This document shows, piece after piece, positions 15,659-24,404 of a DNA stretch of 46,945 nt. The DNA is from an uncultured Clostridia bacterium. GTDB lineage: Bacteria > Bacillota > Clostridia > RUG12999. The translations under genes and the position numbers were made by a program. The DNA lies in assembly GCA_934792465.1 (NCBI GenBank), contig CAKVOK010000023.1, positions 1 to 46,945 on the forward strand, read 5' to 3'. The stretch's first letter is position 1; each line of letters begins with the position of its first letter. A model generated the notes under the pieces. It saw only the letters and a program-made list of their open reading frames with translations. It did no database searches and had not been told where the DNA came from.

Positions 15659-15936
15659 TATACGTCCCTCCTTGGGAGCAGAAAATAGTTACCGTCACGT
15701 GTCGGAGCGTTTTTCAGTATATCATCGTTGCTGTACGACTCTCTGACCGTGTCTTCGCGCAAAGCAGGGGATTCTCCGTCTGCCAGAACGTCGGTAAAAT
15801 CGCATTTTCCTTTGCTTATCATATCGGCAAAGGAAATTATGCTCTGCATTTCCGCCGTTAATTTATCTATAACTTCGTCTGATAAGTTAAGCTTTGAAAG
15901 CTTAGCCAGTTTTATCACTTCTTCTCTTTCAACCAA
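15658..15936 (-). CDS. gatC: Asp-tRNA(Asn)/Glu-tRNA(Gln) amidotransferase subunit C
   Basis: This 92-residue subunit links GatA and GatB and stabilises the complex. It shows the GatC pattern: IKLAKLSKLNLSDEVIDKL, then an amphipathic helix with MQSIISFADMI, and a C-terminal LREDTVRES...ILKNAPTRDGNYFLLPR. Translation appears to start at TTG 15936, eight to ten bases after AGGAGAG. It lies between aspS (11-base gap) and gatA (one-base overlap). Confidence 0.95.
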   Translation of the reverse strand: MVEREEVIKLAKLSKLNLSDEVIDKLTAEMQSIISFADMISKGKCDFTDVLADGESPALREDTVRESYSNDDILKNAPTRDGNYFLLPRRDV

Positions 15937-15947
15937 CGTTATCTCTC

Positions 15948-17699
15948 CTATCTGATTTTTATGTGAACCTCACGCAGCTGCTGTTCCGTTACGAAATTCG
16001 GTGCGCCGAGCATCAAATCCTGTGCCGAACCGTTCATCGGGAAAGCTATAACTTCTCTGATGCTTTCTTCGTTCGTGAGCAGCATTATAATTCTGTCGAT
16101 TCCCGGTGCCATGCCTGCATGAGGAGGAGCACCGTAGTGGAACGCATTGTAAAGTGCTGTGAATTTTTCTTTTATGTCCTCTTCCGTATATCCCGCAATT
16201 TCAAAGGCTTTTACCATTATTTCCGGATTGTGGTTTCTGACTGCTCCGGAGGAAAGTTCAACACCGTTTACAACTATATCATACTGATATGCGAGGATTT
16301 CGAGAGGGTCTTTGTTCATAAGTGCGTCCATTCCGCCCTGTGGCATCGAGAACGGGTTATGAGTGAATATTATATTTCCGGTTTCTTCATCTCTTTCGTA
16401 CATCGGGAAATCGACTATGAAACAGAATTTGAATTTGCTTTCGTCAATAAGTCCGCAGCGGCGGCCGAGTTCCGTTCTTATCTGACCCGCCATTTTCTCA
16501 ACGAGTTTCGGAGCGTCGCAGATGAAATAGAGTACGTCGCCCGGCTTGATTTCCGAAAGATTTATGAGATTCTTCTTCTCTTCGTCCGGCAGGAACTTCG
16601 CTATAGGTCCGGCAAGGCTCATGTCCTCGCCTGCTTTTACGTATCCGAGGCCTTTCATGCCGACTTCTTCAACAGCGAATTTCTCCATGGTTTCAAAGAA
16701 TTTCTTTGAATTTTTTGCGCCGTCCGGCAGCCTTATCGCACGGACGATTTTATTTTTAAACGGTGCGAAATCGCATCTTGCGAATATTTCCGACACGTCT
16801 GTTATAACGAGCGGATTTCTGAGGTCGGGTTTGTCCGTACCGTATTTGAGCATAGACTCTTTATAAGGAATTTTCACAAACGGCGGTTTGTCGATTTCGA
16901 GATCCGAAAATTCTTTGAACGTCTTATACAAAACGTCCTCCGCAACTGCGAAAACGTCCTCCTGCGAAGCAAACGCCATTTCAAAGTCGAGCTGATAAAA
17001 TTCGCCCGGCGAACGGTCCGCACGTGCGTCCTCGTCACGGAAGCAAGGAGCAACCTGGAAATATTTATCAAATCCGCCTACCATGAGCAGCTGTTTGAAC
17101 ATCTGCGGTGCCTGCGGCAGCGCATAGAACTGTCCTTTATATTTTCTGCTCGGCACGAGGTAATCTCTCGCACCCTCCGGAGACGAAGCCGAAAGAATAG
17201 GCGTCTGGATTTCCAAAAATCCCTTTTCCGTCATAAGGCTTCTCAAATATGAAATAACCTTCGAGCGGAGAATTATGTTGTTTTTAACCTTTTCGTTTCT
17301 GAGGTCGAGGAATCTGTATTTCAGTCTTATATCTTCCTTTGTTTCCGTAGATGTTGCTATCTCAAACGGCAGCTGATTGTATACTGCGCCCAAAACCTCG
17401 ATTTCGGAATTTCTTATTTCTATTTCGCCCGTTGATATTTTCGGGTTTACGGTTTCGGGGTCACGCTTTGCGACCGTACCCTTTACGCTGATAACGGTTT
17501 CTTTCGAGATTTTATGTAAAATCTCATCATCGCTTATAAGAACCTGCGTAACGCCGTACTGATCTCTCAAATCTATAAATATTATACCGCCGTGGTCGCG
17601 GATATTGTATACCCAGCCGCAAAGTACGGCTTCCTTGCCGATGTCGGCAGCGGTAAGCTCACCGCAGGTATGTGTCCTTAAATCTGTCTTAAAATTCAT
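15948..17699 (-). CDS. aspS: Aspartyl-tRNA synthetase (possibly non-discriminating)
   Basis: The 583-residue enzyme is a bacterial-type class IIb synthetase: N-terminal OB-fold anticodon-binding domain (about 1-135; GWVYNIRDHGGIIFIDLRDQ), catalytic core with motif 2 (FRDEDARADRSPGEFYQLDF) and motif 3 (GMAPGIDRIIMLL), and the bacterial GAD insertion in the middle (about 280-420). An ATG 21 bases upstream precedes the AAAGGAG site and is rejected; ATG 17699 is well placed. Being first of the synthetase genes directly ahead of gatCAB, it fits an indirect Asn-tRNA pathway in which AspRS charges both tRNA(Asp) and tRNA(Asn). That second activity is inference. Confidence 0.97.
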   Translation of the reverse strand: MNFKTDLRTHTCGELTAADIGKEAVLCGWVYNIRDHGGIIFIDLRDQYGVTQVLISDDEILHKISKETVISVKGTVAKRDPETVNPKISTGEIEIRNSEIEVLGAVYNQLPFEIATSTETKEDIRLKYRFLDLRNEKVKNNIILRSKVISYLRSLMTEKGFLEIQTPILSASSPEGARDYLVPSRKYKGQFYALPQAPQMFKQLLMVGGFDKYFQVAPCFRDEDARADRSPGEFYQLDFEMAFASQEDVFAVAEDVLYKTFKEFSDLEIDKPPFVKIPYKESMLKYGTDKPDLRNPLVITDVSEIFARCDFAPFKNKIVRAIRLPDGAKNSKKFFETMEKFAVEEVGMKGLGYVKAGEDMSLAGPIAKFLPDEEKKNLINLSEIKPGDVLYFICDAPKLVEKMAGQIRTELGRRCGLIDESKFKFCFIVDFPMYERDEETGNIIFTHNPFSMPQGGMDALMNKDPLEILAYQYDIVVNGVELSSGAVRNHNPEIMVKAFEIAGYTEEDIKEKFTALYNAFHYGAPPHAGMAPGIDRIIMLLTNEESIREVIAFPMNGSAQDLMLGAPNFVTEQQLREVHIKIR

Positions 17700-17716
17700 T
17701 TTGTCTGCTCCTTTTA

Positions 17717-17974
17717 TCATATTTGATCCAAATGCAAGTTCAGAAATTTCATAAACTCGCTTGTTTTCTCGTTTTTTGAAAAATATACGATTGTCGCAAT
17801 AAACGTGTCTTTGCGCATTTTGCTTTTTTTGTTTTCAATAGACATCAGCGTCTGCCGCCCTATGCCGATGTTGTCCGCCAGCTCCGACTGCGTAAGAGCG
17901 CATTTCGCACGCAGCGCCGGCAGGTTATCAACAAGACGTGCTATAAGCTCATCTCTATTGTCCGTTTCTGTCAT
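17717..17974 (-). CDS. Small XRE-family helix-turn-helix regulator
   Basis: An 85-residue protein with one Cro/C1-type helix-turn-helix (LRAKCALTQSELADNIGIGR then QTLMSIENKKSKM) and a short helical C-terminus. It resembles small stand-alone XRE regulators. It begins at ATG 17974 behind a GAGGTGATG site, its stop lies 17 bases before the aspS start, and a strong promoter lies upstream, so it is the first gene of the aspS-gatCAB transcript. Whether it regulates that operon or only itself is unknown. Confidence 0.88.
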   Translation of the reverse strand: MTETDNRDELIARLVDNLPALRAKCALTQSELADNIGIGRQTLMSIENKKSKMRKDTFIATIVYFSKNEKTSEFMKFLNLHLDQI

Positions 17975-18011
17975 TAATCATCACCTCATGACCGAAAAAT
18001 ATACATTATTT

Positions 18012-18040
18012 ATTATATATCAGAATAGCTTCAATGTCAA
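18012..18040 (-). promoter_or_regulatory. Promoter of the XRE-aspS-gatCAB operon
   Basis: On the minus strand a perfect TTGACA (18035-18040), 17-bp spacer and perfect TATAAT (18012-18017) lie about 38 bases before the XRE start codon. I found no T-box leader between promoter and gene. Confidence 0.9.
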
Positions 18041-18092
18041 TATATTTTGAACAAAAAGTATAAATTTTATACTTTATATGCCAAGATACGCC

Positions 18093-18142
18093 AAAAGACA
18101 TTACCCCGATAGGTGATTTTCACGAATAGAGTAATGTCTTTT
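18093..18142 (-). terminator. Hairpin between the Fic gene and the XRE-aspS promoter
   Basis: A perfect 12-bp stem pairs AAAAGACATTAC (18093-18104) with GTAATGTCTTTT (18131-18142) around a 26-base loop. A-rich and T-rich ends on both sides allow termination on either strand; on the minus strand it lies 19 bases after the Fic stop codon. Confidence 0.7.
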
Positions 18143-18160
18143 TATGATGTGTTGCTTCTT

Positions 18161-19303
18161 TTATGTGTCCTTACGAAGTATTTTCAGGTATTCCTCATAA
18201 GAATATATTTTTGTTTTACCTGCCTTGCCGGACTGAACAAGGATATTGTTTTCCGCCATCAAATTAACCGCCCGTGCTGCGGTGTTGTATGCTATATTCA
18301 AAGCTTCCGCCGTTTTGCCGATTTCTATGATAGGGTTTTCTTCAAGATATGTCAAAAGCTTCAATACGGATTTCTTCGTTTTTCCGAAAGAATTTATAAT
18401 CTTCTCTGTCCTGTCGTGCAGCTCTATCAGCTTATCTATGGTTTCCGTAGCATCCTCCGCCGCTTCGGAGAGCGCCAGCAGGAAGAATTTAATCCACTGT
18501 TCATAGTTTCCGTTTCTGCGTACTTCGCTCATGCGGTCGTAATACTCAATTCTGTTCTTTTTAAGGAAATACGACACATAAAACGCCGGAGTGGAAAGCA
18601 CATTCTTTTCCATAAGATAAAGCGTAATTAAAAGTCTGCCGATTCTGCCGTTGCCGTCCAAAAACGGATGTATTGTTTCAAATTGATAGTGAATAAGCGC
18701 TGCGCAGATAAGCGGATCCAAATCGGCATCGCCGTTAATAAACTTTTCAAGGTCGCTCATCGCTTCTTTCATGTCGTCCGTATTCGGCGGAATATATCGT
18801 GCGTTATGAAGCGTACTGCCGCTGCCGCCTATCCAATTTTGTGAAGAACGAAATTCGCCGGGATTTTTCTCACTTCCTCTGACATCGGACAACAAAACGG
18901 CGTGTGTTTCTCTGATGAAGCGTGTACAAAGCGGCAGGGTTTTCAGGCGGTTTAATGCAAATTCGGTAGCCTTGATATAATTTATTACGTCGGAAACATC
19001 TCTGTTTGCGTTCTTTGCGATAAGCGGATTTAAAACATCGTCCAAAGTACACTGCGTACCCTCAATTTGAGAGGATAAAAGCGCTTCTTTCCTTATATAC
19101 ATAGATATGAACAGATTGACGTTCGGGATTCGTTTTGCAATACTTTCTATTGTTGCTATCTGTTTATTTGCTTTTACCAAGTATTCCACCATTTCATTAT
19201 CCTGCTCAACGGCAGGTATCGGCGGCAGCGGGCTCGGTTTGAAAGATTTGTATGCCATTTCCCCCGACAAATTTGTTATAAATTCTCCGGCTCTGTTTTT
19301 CAT
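18161..19303 (-). CDS. Fic-domain protein with N-terminal inhibitory motif and C-terminal winged helix
   Basis: Fic enzymes transfer AMP (or another phospho-group) to a protein hydroxyl. The 380-residue product has the complete active-site motif HPFLDGNGRIGR (212-223) and an intact inhibitory motif of the S/T-xxx-E-G/N type as S77-SQI-E81-G82, placing it in class II, where an N-terminal helix restrains the active site. The C-terminal 80 residues (SVLKLLTYLEENPIIEIGKT then AEALNIAYNTAARAVNLMAE) look like a winged-helix DNA-binding domain. ATG 19303 follows GAGGTGA with a seven-base gap; an ATG 18 bases upstream is less likely. Its promoter lies inside a perfect palindrome, suggesting self-regulation. 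No toxin-antitoxin partner is seen nearby. The target is unknown. Confidence 0.95.
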   Translation of the reverse strand: MKNRAGEFITNLSGEMAYKSFKPSPLPPIPAVEQDNEMVEYLVKANKQIATIESIAKRIPNVNLFISMYIRKEALLSSQIEGTQCTLDDVLNPLIAKNANRDVSDVINYIKATEFALNRLKTLPLCTRFIRETHAVLLSDVRGSEKNPGEFRSSQNWIGGSGSTLHNARYIPPNTDDMKEAMSDLEKFINGDADLDPLICAALIHYQFETIHPFLDGNGRIGRLLITLYLMEKNVLSTPAFYVSYFLKKNRIEYYDRMSEVRRNGNYEQWIKFFLLALSEAAEDATETIDKLIELHDRTEKIINSFGKTKKSVLKLLTYLEENPIIEIGKTAEALNIAYNTAARAVNLMAENNILVQSGKAGKTKIYSYEEYLKILRKDT

Positions 19304-19341
19304 ATAAAATTCACCTCGCATAAATTGAACTTTCTGTATTA

Positions 19342-19392
19342 ATTATAGCACTTATATTTCCGTTTGTCAAGGTAAACGGAAATATAAGTGCT
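19342..19392 (-). promoter_or_regulatory. Fic promoter embedded in a perfect 19-bp palindrome (candidate operator)
   Basis: On the minus strand TTGACA (19365-19370), a 17-bp spacer and TATAAT (19342-19347) form a consensus promoter. A perfect inverted repeat pairs AGCACTTATATTTCCGTTT (19347-19365) with 19374-19392 around an 8-base centre, covering the spacer and the region upstream of -35. A protein bound here would block RNA polymerase; the winged-helix end of the Fic protein is the natural candidate. Confidence 0.85.
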
Positions 19393-19429
19393 GTTTTTGT
19401 TCTTACAATTTCAATTTGTGCGCATTTCG

Positions 19430-19463
19430 GAAATTTTATGCTTCATTTAATCAATAAAATTTC
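19430..19463. terminator. AT-rich hairpin after the MBL hydrolase gene
   Basis: A perfect 10-bp inverted repeat, GAAATTTTAT (19430-19439) and ATAAAATTTC (19454-19463), lies just beyond the MBL stop. The T-run is on the plus-strand side, so its value as a minus-strand terminator is doubtful. Confidence 0.4.
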
Positions 19464-19468
19464 ATTTT

Positions 19469-20368
19469 TTAATATGTTTCGTCTACAGAAAGTCCGTCAT
19501 ATGCAACGGTGACGGAATATTTTCTGTCGAGCTTCGAGAAATATTCTTCAAGCTGTGCGTGGTTATGTACCCGTCCTTCGATATGCGAAAGATATATTTC
19601 GGTGTTTTCGTCAATCGTGCCGCTTGCGAAAAGTCTGTCGAGCGTATCGACGCAGCTTGTCAAATCCATATGAACCGGACATTCATATTCACCGTCCGCT
19701 CTTTTCGGTCTTTCCACAGGGAATGTACATTCACCTATTAAAATATCAAGCTTATAATCTTTCAGAATATCGAACGTTTCTTCAAGATAATATCCCGAAT
19801 CCAAAGCATAATACATCATTTTCCCGTTTTTCAGCTTAACAAGGTAGTTTGCACCGTTTTCCGTCACTGTCGTGCCGTGCTTCGCCTTAAGCGGCATAAC
19901 CTCAATATCGTTTATTTTATACCGTTTTCCGAAATCGAGCTTTACGAATTTTACGTTTTTATCGCTCATATATCCTGCGTCTTTATCCACAATGAGCGGT
20001 GTGGAATACAGAAACTTATCCACAATATTATAGGAATCTCCGACAAAATACACGTTCATCGGCTTTTCCGAATGTTTGCACGCCGCATTATACCGCAGCC
20101 AAAACATAAGATAATTAAAGTGGTCTTCATGCGGATGCGTAAAGAGGAAATGCTCCGCATCATACAAATCGTCGTTCAGCCGTATCGCCTGCGCAACGCA
20201 ATCTCCGCCTATGTCTATCATTATTTTTTTATCAATACGAAATGCGGAACGCAGCCGTATTTCTTTTCCGCCGACCTTGCGTGCATTTTCGCAGACCTCG
20301 CATTTGCAAAACGGCGTCGGAATTGCGCCGCCTGCGCCCGTTCCCCAGAATCTCATAGGTAAATACAT
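19469..20368 (-). CDS. MBL-fold metallo-hydrolase (PhnP-like)
   Basis: A 299-residue metallo-beta-lactamase-fold protein with the N-terminal pattern FWGTGAGGAIPTPFCKCEVC typical of the PhnP/phosphodiesterase-like branch: a Gly turn followed by a CxCxxC group (Cys21, Cys23, Cys26) that in PhnP binds an extra zinc. The metal-binding HxHxDH motif reads H78-P-H80-E-D82-H83. Further ligands are likely in AKHGTT, LDSG and LSHIEG. The substrate, perhaps a cyclic phosphodiester, cannot be inferred from the context: Fic gene downstream, SLH gene upstream, no phn genes. Start ATG follows GGGGAG at an eight-base gap. Confidence 0.9.
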   Translation of the reverse strand: MYLPMRFWGTGAGGAIPTPFCKCEVCENARKVGGKEIRLRSAFRIDKKIMIDIGGDCVAQAIRLNDDLYDAEHFLFTHPHEDHFNYLMFWLRYNAACKHSEKPMNVYFVGDSYNIVDKFLYSTPLIVDKDAGYMSDKNVKFVKLDFGKRYKINDIEVMPLKAKHGTTVTENGANYLVKLKNGKMMYYALDSGYYLEETFDILKDYKLDILIGECTFPVERPKRADGEYECPVHMDLTSCVDTLDRLFASGTIDENTEIYLSHIEGRVHNHAQLEEYFSKLDRKYSVTVAYDGLSVDETY

Positions 20369-20406
20369 CTTTATTTCTCCCCTTTTCTCATCTTATAAAG
20401 CCAAAA

Positions 20407-20430
20407 CGGACAGCGAAATTTCGCTGTCCG
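20407..20430 (-). terminator. Terminator of the SLH protein gene
   Basis: A perfect palindrome with 12-bp arms (CGGACAGCGAAA/TTTCGCTGTCCG) lies 22 bases beyond the SLH stop on the minus strand, followed there by TTTTGGC. It also sits just before the MBL gene start. Confidence 0.8.
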
Positions 20431-20451
20431 CTTTGCTGTTATATTAAAGCA

Positions 20452-23400
20452 TCAGTCTTCCGACTTGGTTTTGGATTTTACATCTTCCGGTTTCGTTTCG
20501 GGTTTTGCCGTTGTTTCGATTTTCACGGTTTCCGATTTGGATTTGCCCGAGCCGCCCGAACCGCCTGCGTTTGCGTTCGTATTCGCCTGCTTGCCGCTGC
20601 TTGATTTCACAGCTACGCCGGCAGTGCCTTTAGCCACATTAACGAAGTTGCAGCCTCTTGCCGAAATACTATTTTCCGAAACACCCTCACGAAGAACAAT
20701 TGCGCTTTCGCCCGCCGCTGTTCTGTTGTACGTGATTGTCAGGTTCTTAAACGTGATATTCTGTACCGCACAGTCAAACGTACCGTTTACGGTTACCATT
20801 CCTTCACCCTCGATTGTTACGGGTTTTGAAATTACAAAGTCACCGCTGTATACGTTATCCTTGAGCGTAATCGTTCCGCCGCCCGAAACCTTTGCAAGAG
20901 CATCTTTTATCGTAGCGAAAACGTTCTCGCCTTTTGTATATATCTTTGAGCCTACCGTAAGCTGTTCACCGTCTTTGATACCCGATGCGGCGCTCATAAC
21001 TATAACGTTTTCGCTGCCCCTTACAACCTGTGCGGTAGGTGTCGCACTCGGTGCAGGTACCGGAGCTGTTGCACTCGGACTTGCCGTAGGTGTTGCGCTC
21101 GGTGCAGGTGCCGTAGCTGTCGCACTCGGACTTACCGTAGGTGTTGCGCTCGGTGCAGGTGCCGTAGCTGTCGCACTCGGACTTACCGTAGGTGTTGTAC
21201 TCGGAGCAGGCGCTGTTGCCGTTGCCGAAGGCGTTGTACTCGGAACAGGCGCTGTTGCCGTTGCCGTAGGTGTTGCGCTCGGTGTTGCCGTAGGTGTTGC
21301 GCTCGGTGTTGCCGTAGGCGTTGCACTCGGACTTGCCGTAGGCGTTGCGCTCGGACTTACCGTAGGTGTTGCGCTCGGACTTACCGTAGGTGTTGCGCTC
21401 GGTGTTGCCGTAGGCGTTGCACTCGGACTTGCCGTAGGTGTTGCACTCGGACTTGCCGTAGGCGTTGCACTCGGTTCTGCTGTCGGTGACGGTGTCGGTG
21501 TTGCCGGAGCTTTGCCGTCATCCGTCAGCGAGGTATCACGCTTTATAACGAGTATATCTTTCAGCACCGCACTGTTTTCAACTCTTGCGAATATAAATTC
21601 GCCGTCATCACTGTACGGTGATGCGTCAGGCGTCTTATCGGCATCGAGGTCGCCCACATCGCCGAGTTTAACCTTTGCATTCGAGTAGTTCAATGCGTCA
21701 TACGTATATACGTTTGACGAACGCAGTGAGTAGCTCATTTCTCTCTCATATCTGTCGTCAAGTGCCAGAGCAAGAGTGTTACCCGATTTATATCTGATAA
21801 GACCGTATACGAAATCAACGTCTGTCGAACCGCTTATTGATTCGAGAATTACACTGTTTGTATTATACGGATTTATAACACGTCTGTTGCTTATCATGTC
21901 GCTCGGACGTGCAAGCAGCGTGATTTTCTTCAGTTTGTTTCCTGCGCCCACAGTACCTGTAATTACATCGCCTATCTTAAGACCGGAAACGGATTTTGTA
22001 ACCGAAGTTTTGCTGTTTGCTGTAATGGTTACATCGTTCGGATCGTACATAACGGAGGTTTTGTCGCCGTTTTTCAGTACCGTGAGGTTTACAAGCTCAT
22101 CGCCGTCAACATAATCTCTCGACATACCGCTTATTACCATAAATCCGCTTGTGTAGCTGATTCTGCCGGAGATACCGTAGCCGACAACCGCATATGCGTT
22201 GCCTGTGTCAATATCGCCGAATGCGTTTCCGTTGTAAGTATTTCTGTCTACAAGTGCAGATCTCGAAATTACGGAAATGTTATCCTCGTCAACATTGTAT
22301 CTTGTAGAGCTTGTTGCATCAACATCGAATATTACCGTCGAATCCGTCAGATATACTCCGCCCGGAAGCGAATCAACCGCTTCAACGTAATCGCCGTTGA
22401 ATGCTTTATAATAATAATCGTCTTCTTTAACGTCTTTAGAGCCCAAGTTGAAATTAATTCTGTTAATTTCCCCTGAAGAGTTCACATTATAAGATATAAG
22501 CGAATATACGGGAACCGTGTAAGACGTTGCCGTGCCGTTCCAGTCGCTCGGTTTGTACTTATCGAAGTTAGAACCGAACAGCTCGCTTGATTTCACTGTA
22601 GGAGATACACCGTTTACCGTTACCCTGCTTGCAAGGTCGTATATGCTCCATGTTCCGGAAGCCGTGAGGATTTTTATTTCCGCTCCGTCGCTTATTCCGT
22701 TGTATTTTACCATCTTTGTTGCGAATCCGAACTTGTATGAACCTGCCGTATTCGTCTTATCCATGGCTATAATCTTTTTGCGGACGTTGAGATAGAACGT
22801 ACCCTCGTAGCCGAGCTTGATACTTCCGTCCAGAGCCTTTGAATAGTCATATGAAACGCCGTCCAATTTAAGTGTTCTGTCATCGGTATCATAGCTTGTG
22901 ACTGTTCCGTATACACTCGAATTTGATACGATATATACCGTACCGTTCGTAAGGTGCTTATCATCGGACAGGTTACCGCATATGCTGAGAACGTCGCCTA
23001 CCGCAATGTCATCAAACGTTGCCGGTTTGCCGTCTTTTTCTATAGTGAAGTTATAGTCGCTGTCGTCCTCGTCCAGAATATAGCGTCCGCCGTTTTTATC
23101 AATAATTTTATATGTTTTTTCCGAAATAGAATCAACAACCGCATCAATATAATCCACAACATAAATAACGTTATATTCATCGTCATTGTTGTTGTCGAGG
23201 AACTGTATTTCACCGTTTATGCCTTTATTTACGGCATCATACAAATCGGTGAGGTCTGCGCCGCCGACTTTCTTATAGTTATAGTAATACGTTATATTGT
23301 CGCTTAATGTAACATATTTGCTGGATTCCTTATCTTTATCCTTATAATAATAGAATCTGCCGTCTTTGATTTTTTCCGTCTGCGTATCGTCAATATCTTC

Positions 23401-24333
23401 GCTGTCCAGAACGAATTTTTCGTTTCTGCCGCTCTTTTCGATAATGGCAATCATAAGCGGGTCGTCGTCAAGGTCTTTGATATATGCATATGTGTACTGT
23501 TCAAGCATATCCTTGGCATTCGTATCGCCCACATCTGCGTTTATTGTGTAATTGGCGCTTCTCAGCACTCTCTTGTTGCCCGAAACCTCATATTGTTTCT
23601 GAACATGATATACAACCTTATAAGACGGAAGTCTTGAATCCGTAGAGCCGGGAACTTTCGTTACAACACCCTCAACCTTGTCTACATCGAGTTTGTCGAG
23701 CAGAACATCGGAGGTCTGTTCAAACGTAACGCTTGTGCCGTAGCCTACCTGATCCATTATGGGAACTTCGAGGCTGTTGAACACCATCTGCGCTACCATG
23801 CCTCTGTTTGCGCCCTGACCCATAGAACCGTTTTTAACGTTGTTCAGAATGCCCTCGCGTGCGGCGATTGTCATATATCCGCCGGGATAGCCGCCTTTTG
23901 TTTCGGCTTCGGGATTGTATCCCAATGCAGCAACCACCATCTTTATGGCGTCCTCATACAAAACAAGGTCGTCAGGTCCGAAGTTTCCGTCACCATAGCC
24001 GTTTATAATTCCGTTTGAAGAAGCGATATTAATATATCCGCTCGCCCAGTAATCCGCCGGAACATCGTTGAACTGCGTTGCTCCTTTGAACCCCTCTGCG
24101 GCATCGCCCATTCCGAGTGCACGCACAACAACGGCGGCAAATTCCGCACGTGTTATAGTTGCGTTCGGCTTGAAGCTTCCGTCGCTGTAGCCGTTCAAAA
24201 TATCGAGCGATGAAAGAACGGATACGGCGCTGCCGTAGTCGGAATCCTTTTCGATATCATTGTAATCTGCGGCGAATGCGTTCGGTATAATCATCATACA
24301 AGCAAGCAAAACCGCAATAATTTTCTTTTTCAT
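20452..24333 (-). CDS. S-layer-homology surface protein with Pro/Thr/Ser repeat and beta-helix-like C-terminus
   Basis: The 1293-residue product starts MKKKIIAVLLACMMIIPNAFAA, a clear signal peptide. Three SLH domains follow (about 23-190; ILNGYSDGSFKPNATITRAE, GIINGYGDGNFGPDD, then a weaker third), which bind pyruvylated wall polysaccharide. About 750 residues of low-similarity, Asp/Val/Tyr-rich beta sequence come next. Then about 160 residues are Pro/Thr/Ser-rich (ATPTASPS-type octapeptides), and a C-terminal segment (TIKDALAKVSGGGTITLKDN, VTIEGEGMVTVNG, NITFKNLTITYN) resembles the first turns of a right-handed beta-helix. The end is Lys/Ser/Thr-rich. An ATG 63 bases upstream precedes the signal peptide without good spacing; 24333 with AAAGGA is chosen. 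Likely an abundant envelope protein. Confidence 0.9.
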   Translation of the reverse strand: MKKKIIAVLLACMMIIPNAFAADYNDIEKDSDYGSAVSVLSSLDILNGYSDGSFKPNATITRAEFAAVVVRALGMGDAAEGFKGATQFNDVPADYWASGYINIASSNGIINGYGDGNFGPDDLVLYEDAIKMVVAALGYNPEAETKGGYPGGYMTIAAREGILNNVKNGSMGQGANRGMVAQMVFNSLEVPIMDQVGYGTSVTFEQTSDVLLDKLDVDKVEGVVTKVPGSTDSRLPSYKVVYHVQKQYEVSGNKRVLRSANYTINADVGDTNAKDMLEQYTYAYIKDLDDDPLMIAIIEKSGRNEKFVLDSEDIDDTQTEKIKDGRFYYYKDKDKESSKYVTLSDNITYYYNYKKVGGADLTDLYDAVNKGINGEIQFLDNNNDDEYNVIYVVDYIDAVVDSISEKTYKIIDKNGGRYILDEDDSDYNFTIEKDGKPATFDDIAVGDVLSICGNLSDDKHLTNGTVYIVSNSSVYGTVTSYDTDDRTLKLDGVSYDYSKALDGSIKLGYEGTFYLNVRKKIIAMDKTNTAGSYKFGFATKMVKYNGISDGAEIKILTASGTWSIYDLASRVTVNGVSPTVKSSELFGSNFDKYKPSDWNGTATSYTVPVYSLISYNVNSSGEINRINFNLGSKDVKEDDYYYKAFNGDYVEAVDSLPGGVYLTDSTVIFDVDATSSTRYNVDEDNISVISRSALVDRNTYNGNAFGDIDTGNAYAVVGYGISGRISYTSGFMVISGMSRDYVDGDELVNLTVLKNGDKTSVMYDPNDVTITANSKTSVTKSVSGLKIGDVITGTVGAGNKLKKITLLARPSDMISNRRVINPYNTNSVILESISGSTDVDFVYGLIRYKSGNTLALALDDRYEREMSYSLRSSNVYTYDALNYSNAKVKLGDVGDLDADKTPDASPYSDDGEFIFARVENSAVLKDILVIKRDTSLTDDGKAPATPTPSPTAEPSATPTASPSATPTASPSATPTATPSATPTVSPSATPTVSPSATPTASPSATPTATPSATPTATPSATPTATATAPVPSTTPSATATAPAPSTTPTVSPSATATAPAPSATPTVSPSATATAPAPSATPTASPSATAPVPAPSATPTAQVVRGSENVIVMSAASGIKDGEQLTVGSKIYTKGENVFATIKDALAKVSGGGTITLKDNVYSGDFVISKPVTIEGEGMVTVNGTFDCAVQNITFKNLTITYNRTAAGESAIVLREGVSENSISARGCNFVNVAKGTAGVAVKSSSGKQANTNANAGGSGGSGKSKSETVKIETTAKPETKPEDVKSKTKSED
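21025..21510 (-). repeat. Intragenic 12/24-bp repeats encoding the Pro/Thr/Ser linker
   Basis: Units such as GTTGCGCTCGGACTTGCCGT recur with small changes for about 485 bases, always in frame (minus strand codons for Ala-Thr-Pro-Thr-Ala-Ser-Pro-Ser and variants). Near-identical units make it prone to slippage and to assembly error. Confidence 0.9.
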
Positions 24334-24375
24334 ACTCTCATTCCTTTCTATGCTATGTATCATGTTTGTACTGAT

Positions 24376-24404
24376 ATTATATACCATATATTTCATTATG
24401 TCAA
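24376..24404 (-). promoter_or_regulatory. Promoter of the SLH protein gene
   Basis: On the minus strand a perfect TTGACA (24399-24404), 17-bp spacer and perfect TATAAT (24376-24381) lie 43 bases before the chosen start, giving a short leader. Consensus strength fits an abundant S-layer-type product. Confidence 0.9.

Noticed and set aside
17975..18060. T-box or other riboswitch before the XRE-aspS operon.
   Set aside because: The leader is about 30 bases and has no T-box core or specifier structure.
18161..19303. Fic toxin-antitoxin module.
   Set aside because: The inhibitory motif is built into the protein itself (class II), and no small antitoxin gene is next to it.
21025..21510. CRISPR-like regular repeats.
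   Set aside because: The units are contiguous without unique spacers and stay in frame within a coding gene.
20465..21688. A 407-codon plus-strand frame rich in Gly, Val, Ala and Leu across the SLH repeat.
   Set aside because: It is the reverse reading of the Pro/Thr/Ser repeat; repeats stay open in several frames, and no start signal is present.
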